From Spirochaetaceae bacterium (GTDB lineage Bacteria > Spirochaetota > Spirochaetia > Treponematales > Breznakiellaceae), in the NCBI GenBank assembly GCA_031283025.1, contig JAITCP010000161.1, positions 1 through 5,571 on the forward strand: DNA of 5,571 nucleotides. The letters are read 5' to 3'. The notes below the pieces were generated by a model. That model saw only the letters and a program-made list of their open reading frames with translations, ran no database searches and had not been told where the DNA came from. Shown here one piece after another: positions 5,407-5,571 of the stretch (position 1 is its first letter; every line of letters starts with the position of its first letter). The translations under genes and the position numbers were made by a program.

Positions 5407-5571
5407 CCCCCACATCCCCACTCCCCACATCCCCACATCCCCACATCCCCACATCCCCACATCCCCACATCCCCACATCCCCACATCCCCACATCCCCAC
5501 ATCCCCACTCCCCACTCCCCACTCCCCATTCCCCACTCCCCACTCCCCACTCCCCACTCCCCACTCCCCAT
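5407..5571. repeat. C-rich tandem array: ten CCCCACAT octamers then CCCCACT heptamers, running off the window
   Basis: After irregular units (CCCCCACAT at 5407-5415, CCCCACT at 5416-5422) there are ten exact CCCCACAT octamers (5423-5502). These are followed by nine heptamers (5503-5565), all CCCCACT except CCCCATT at 5524-5530, and a cut CCCCAT at 5566-5571. On the minus strand this reads as regularly spaced GGGG runs, a strong G-quadruplex-forming pattern. Translations through it are low-complexity (repeating Met-Trp-Gly-Cys-Gly-Asp-Val or Gly-Ser-Gly-Glu-Trp), so it is treated as non-coding. Similar intergenic heptamer arrays are known in some bacteria, notably heterocystous cyanobacteria (the STRR repeats); no direct relationship is claimed. 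Confidence 0.92.

Noticed and set aside
5312..5571. Minus-strand open frames encoding Gly/Trp/Met/Val repeats
   Set aside because: They are translations of tandem heptamers and octamers. An array without stops stays open by chance, and no start signal or flanking coding sequence supports them.
5407..5571. CRISPR array
   Set aside because: The units are 7-8 bases and directly abutting, with no unique spacers and no 23-40 base repeats, so this is a simple tandem repeat.

Overview
The window looks like chromosomal DNA of a Gram-negative, motile, signalling-rich bacterium of moderate GC content. A spirochaete of the Treponema group, such as the termite-gut treponemes, is the best guess. It rests on the style of the proteins: a hybrid-kinase C-terminus ending in an HPt domain plus a helical tail, REC domains with 'DYIHKPF' ends, and a chemoreceptor fused to a receiver. 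No rRNA or other phylogenetic marker is present, so the assignment is an inference.

Layout. (1) 1-2071, plus strand: a tightly packed signalling operon. It holds the 3' end of a larger protein with an HPt domain (cut by the window edge), a stand-alone receiver (473-850), and a soluble receiver-histidine kinase (866-2071). The stand-alone receiver and the kinase's receiver are a recent-looking tandem duplication, kept apart by one in-frame TAA and 15 bases. (2) 2072-2238: a convergent intergenic region made almost entirely of consecutive hairpins with imperfect terminal inverted repeats, resembling a small palindromic or MITE-like repeat. A minus-strand intrinsic terminator lies at the 3' end of the kinase gene. 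(3) 2239-4812, minus strand: an 857-residue membrane chemoreceptor (dCache-like sensor, HAMP, MCP signalling domain) carrying a C-terminal receiver. (4) 4813-4945: a divergent regulatory region with two face-to-face sigma-70-type promoters whose -10 boxes overlap inside an inverted repeat. (5) 4946-5299, plus strand: a stand-alone HPt protein. (6) 5300-5571: non-coding tandem repeats, a G-rich heptamer array facing a C-rich octamer/heptamer array across a small hairpin, running off the window end.

How the genes may work together. Within about 5.5 kb the window has histidine-kinase, receiver, HPt and chemoreceptor modules. These are all the parts of a His-Asp-His-Asp phosphorelay, but with no DNA-binding output domain. 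The simplest reading is that the kinase and the HPt proteins exchange phosphate with the receivers, including the one tethered to the chemoreceptor, so that phosphorylation could tune chemotaxis signalling. That coupling is inferred from domain content and adjacency; the sequence does not show it directly.
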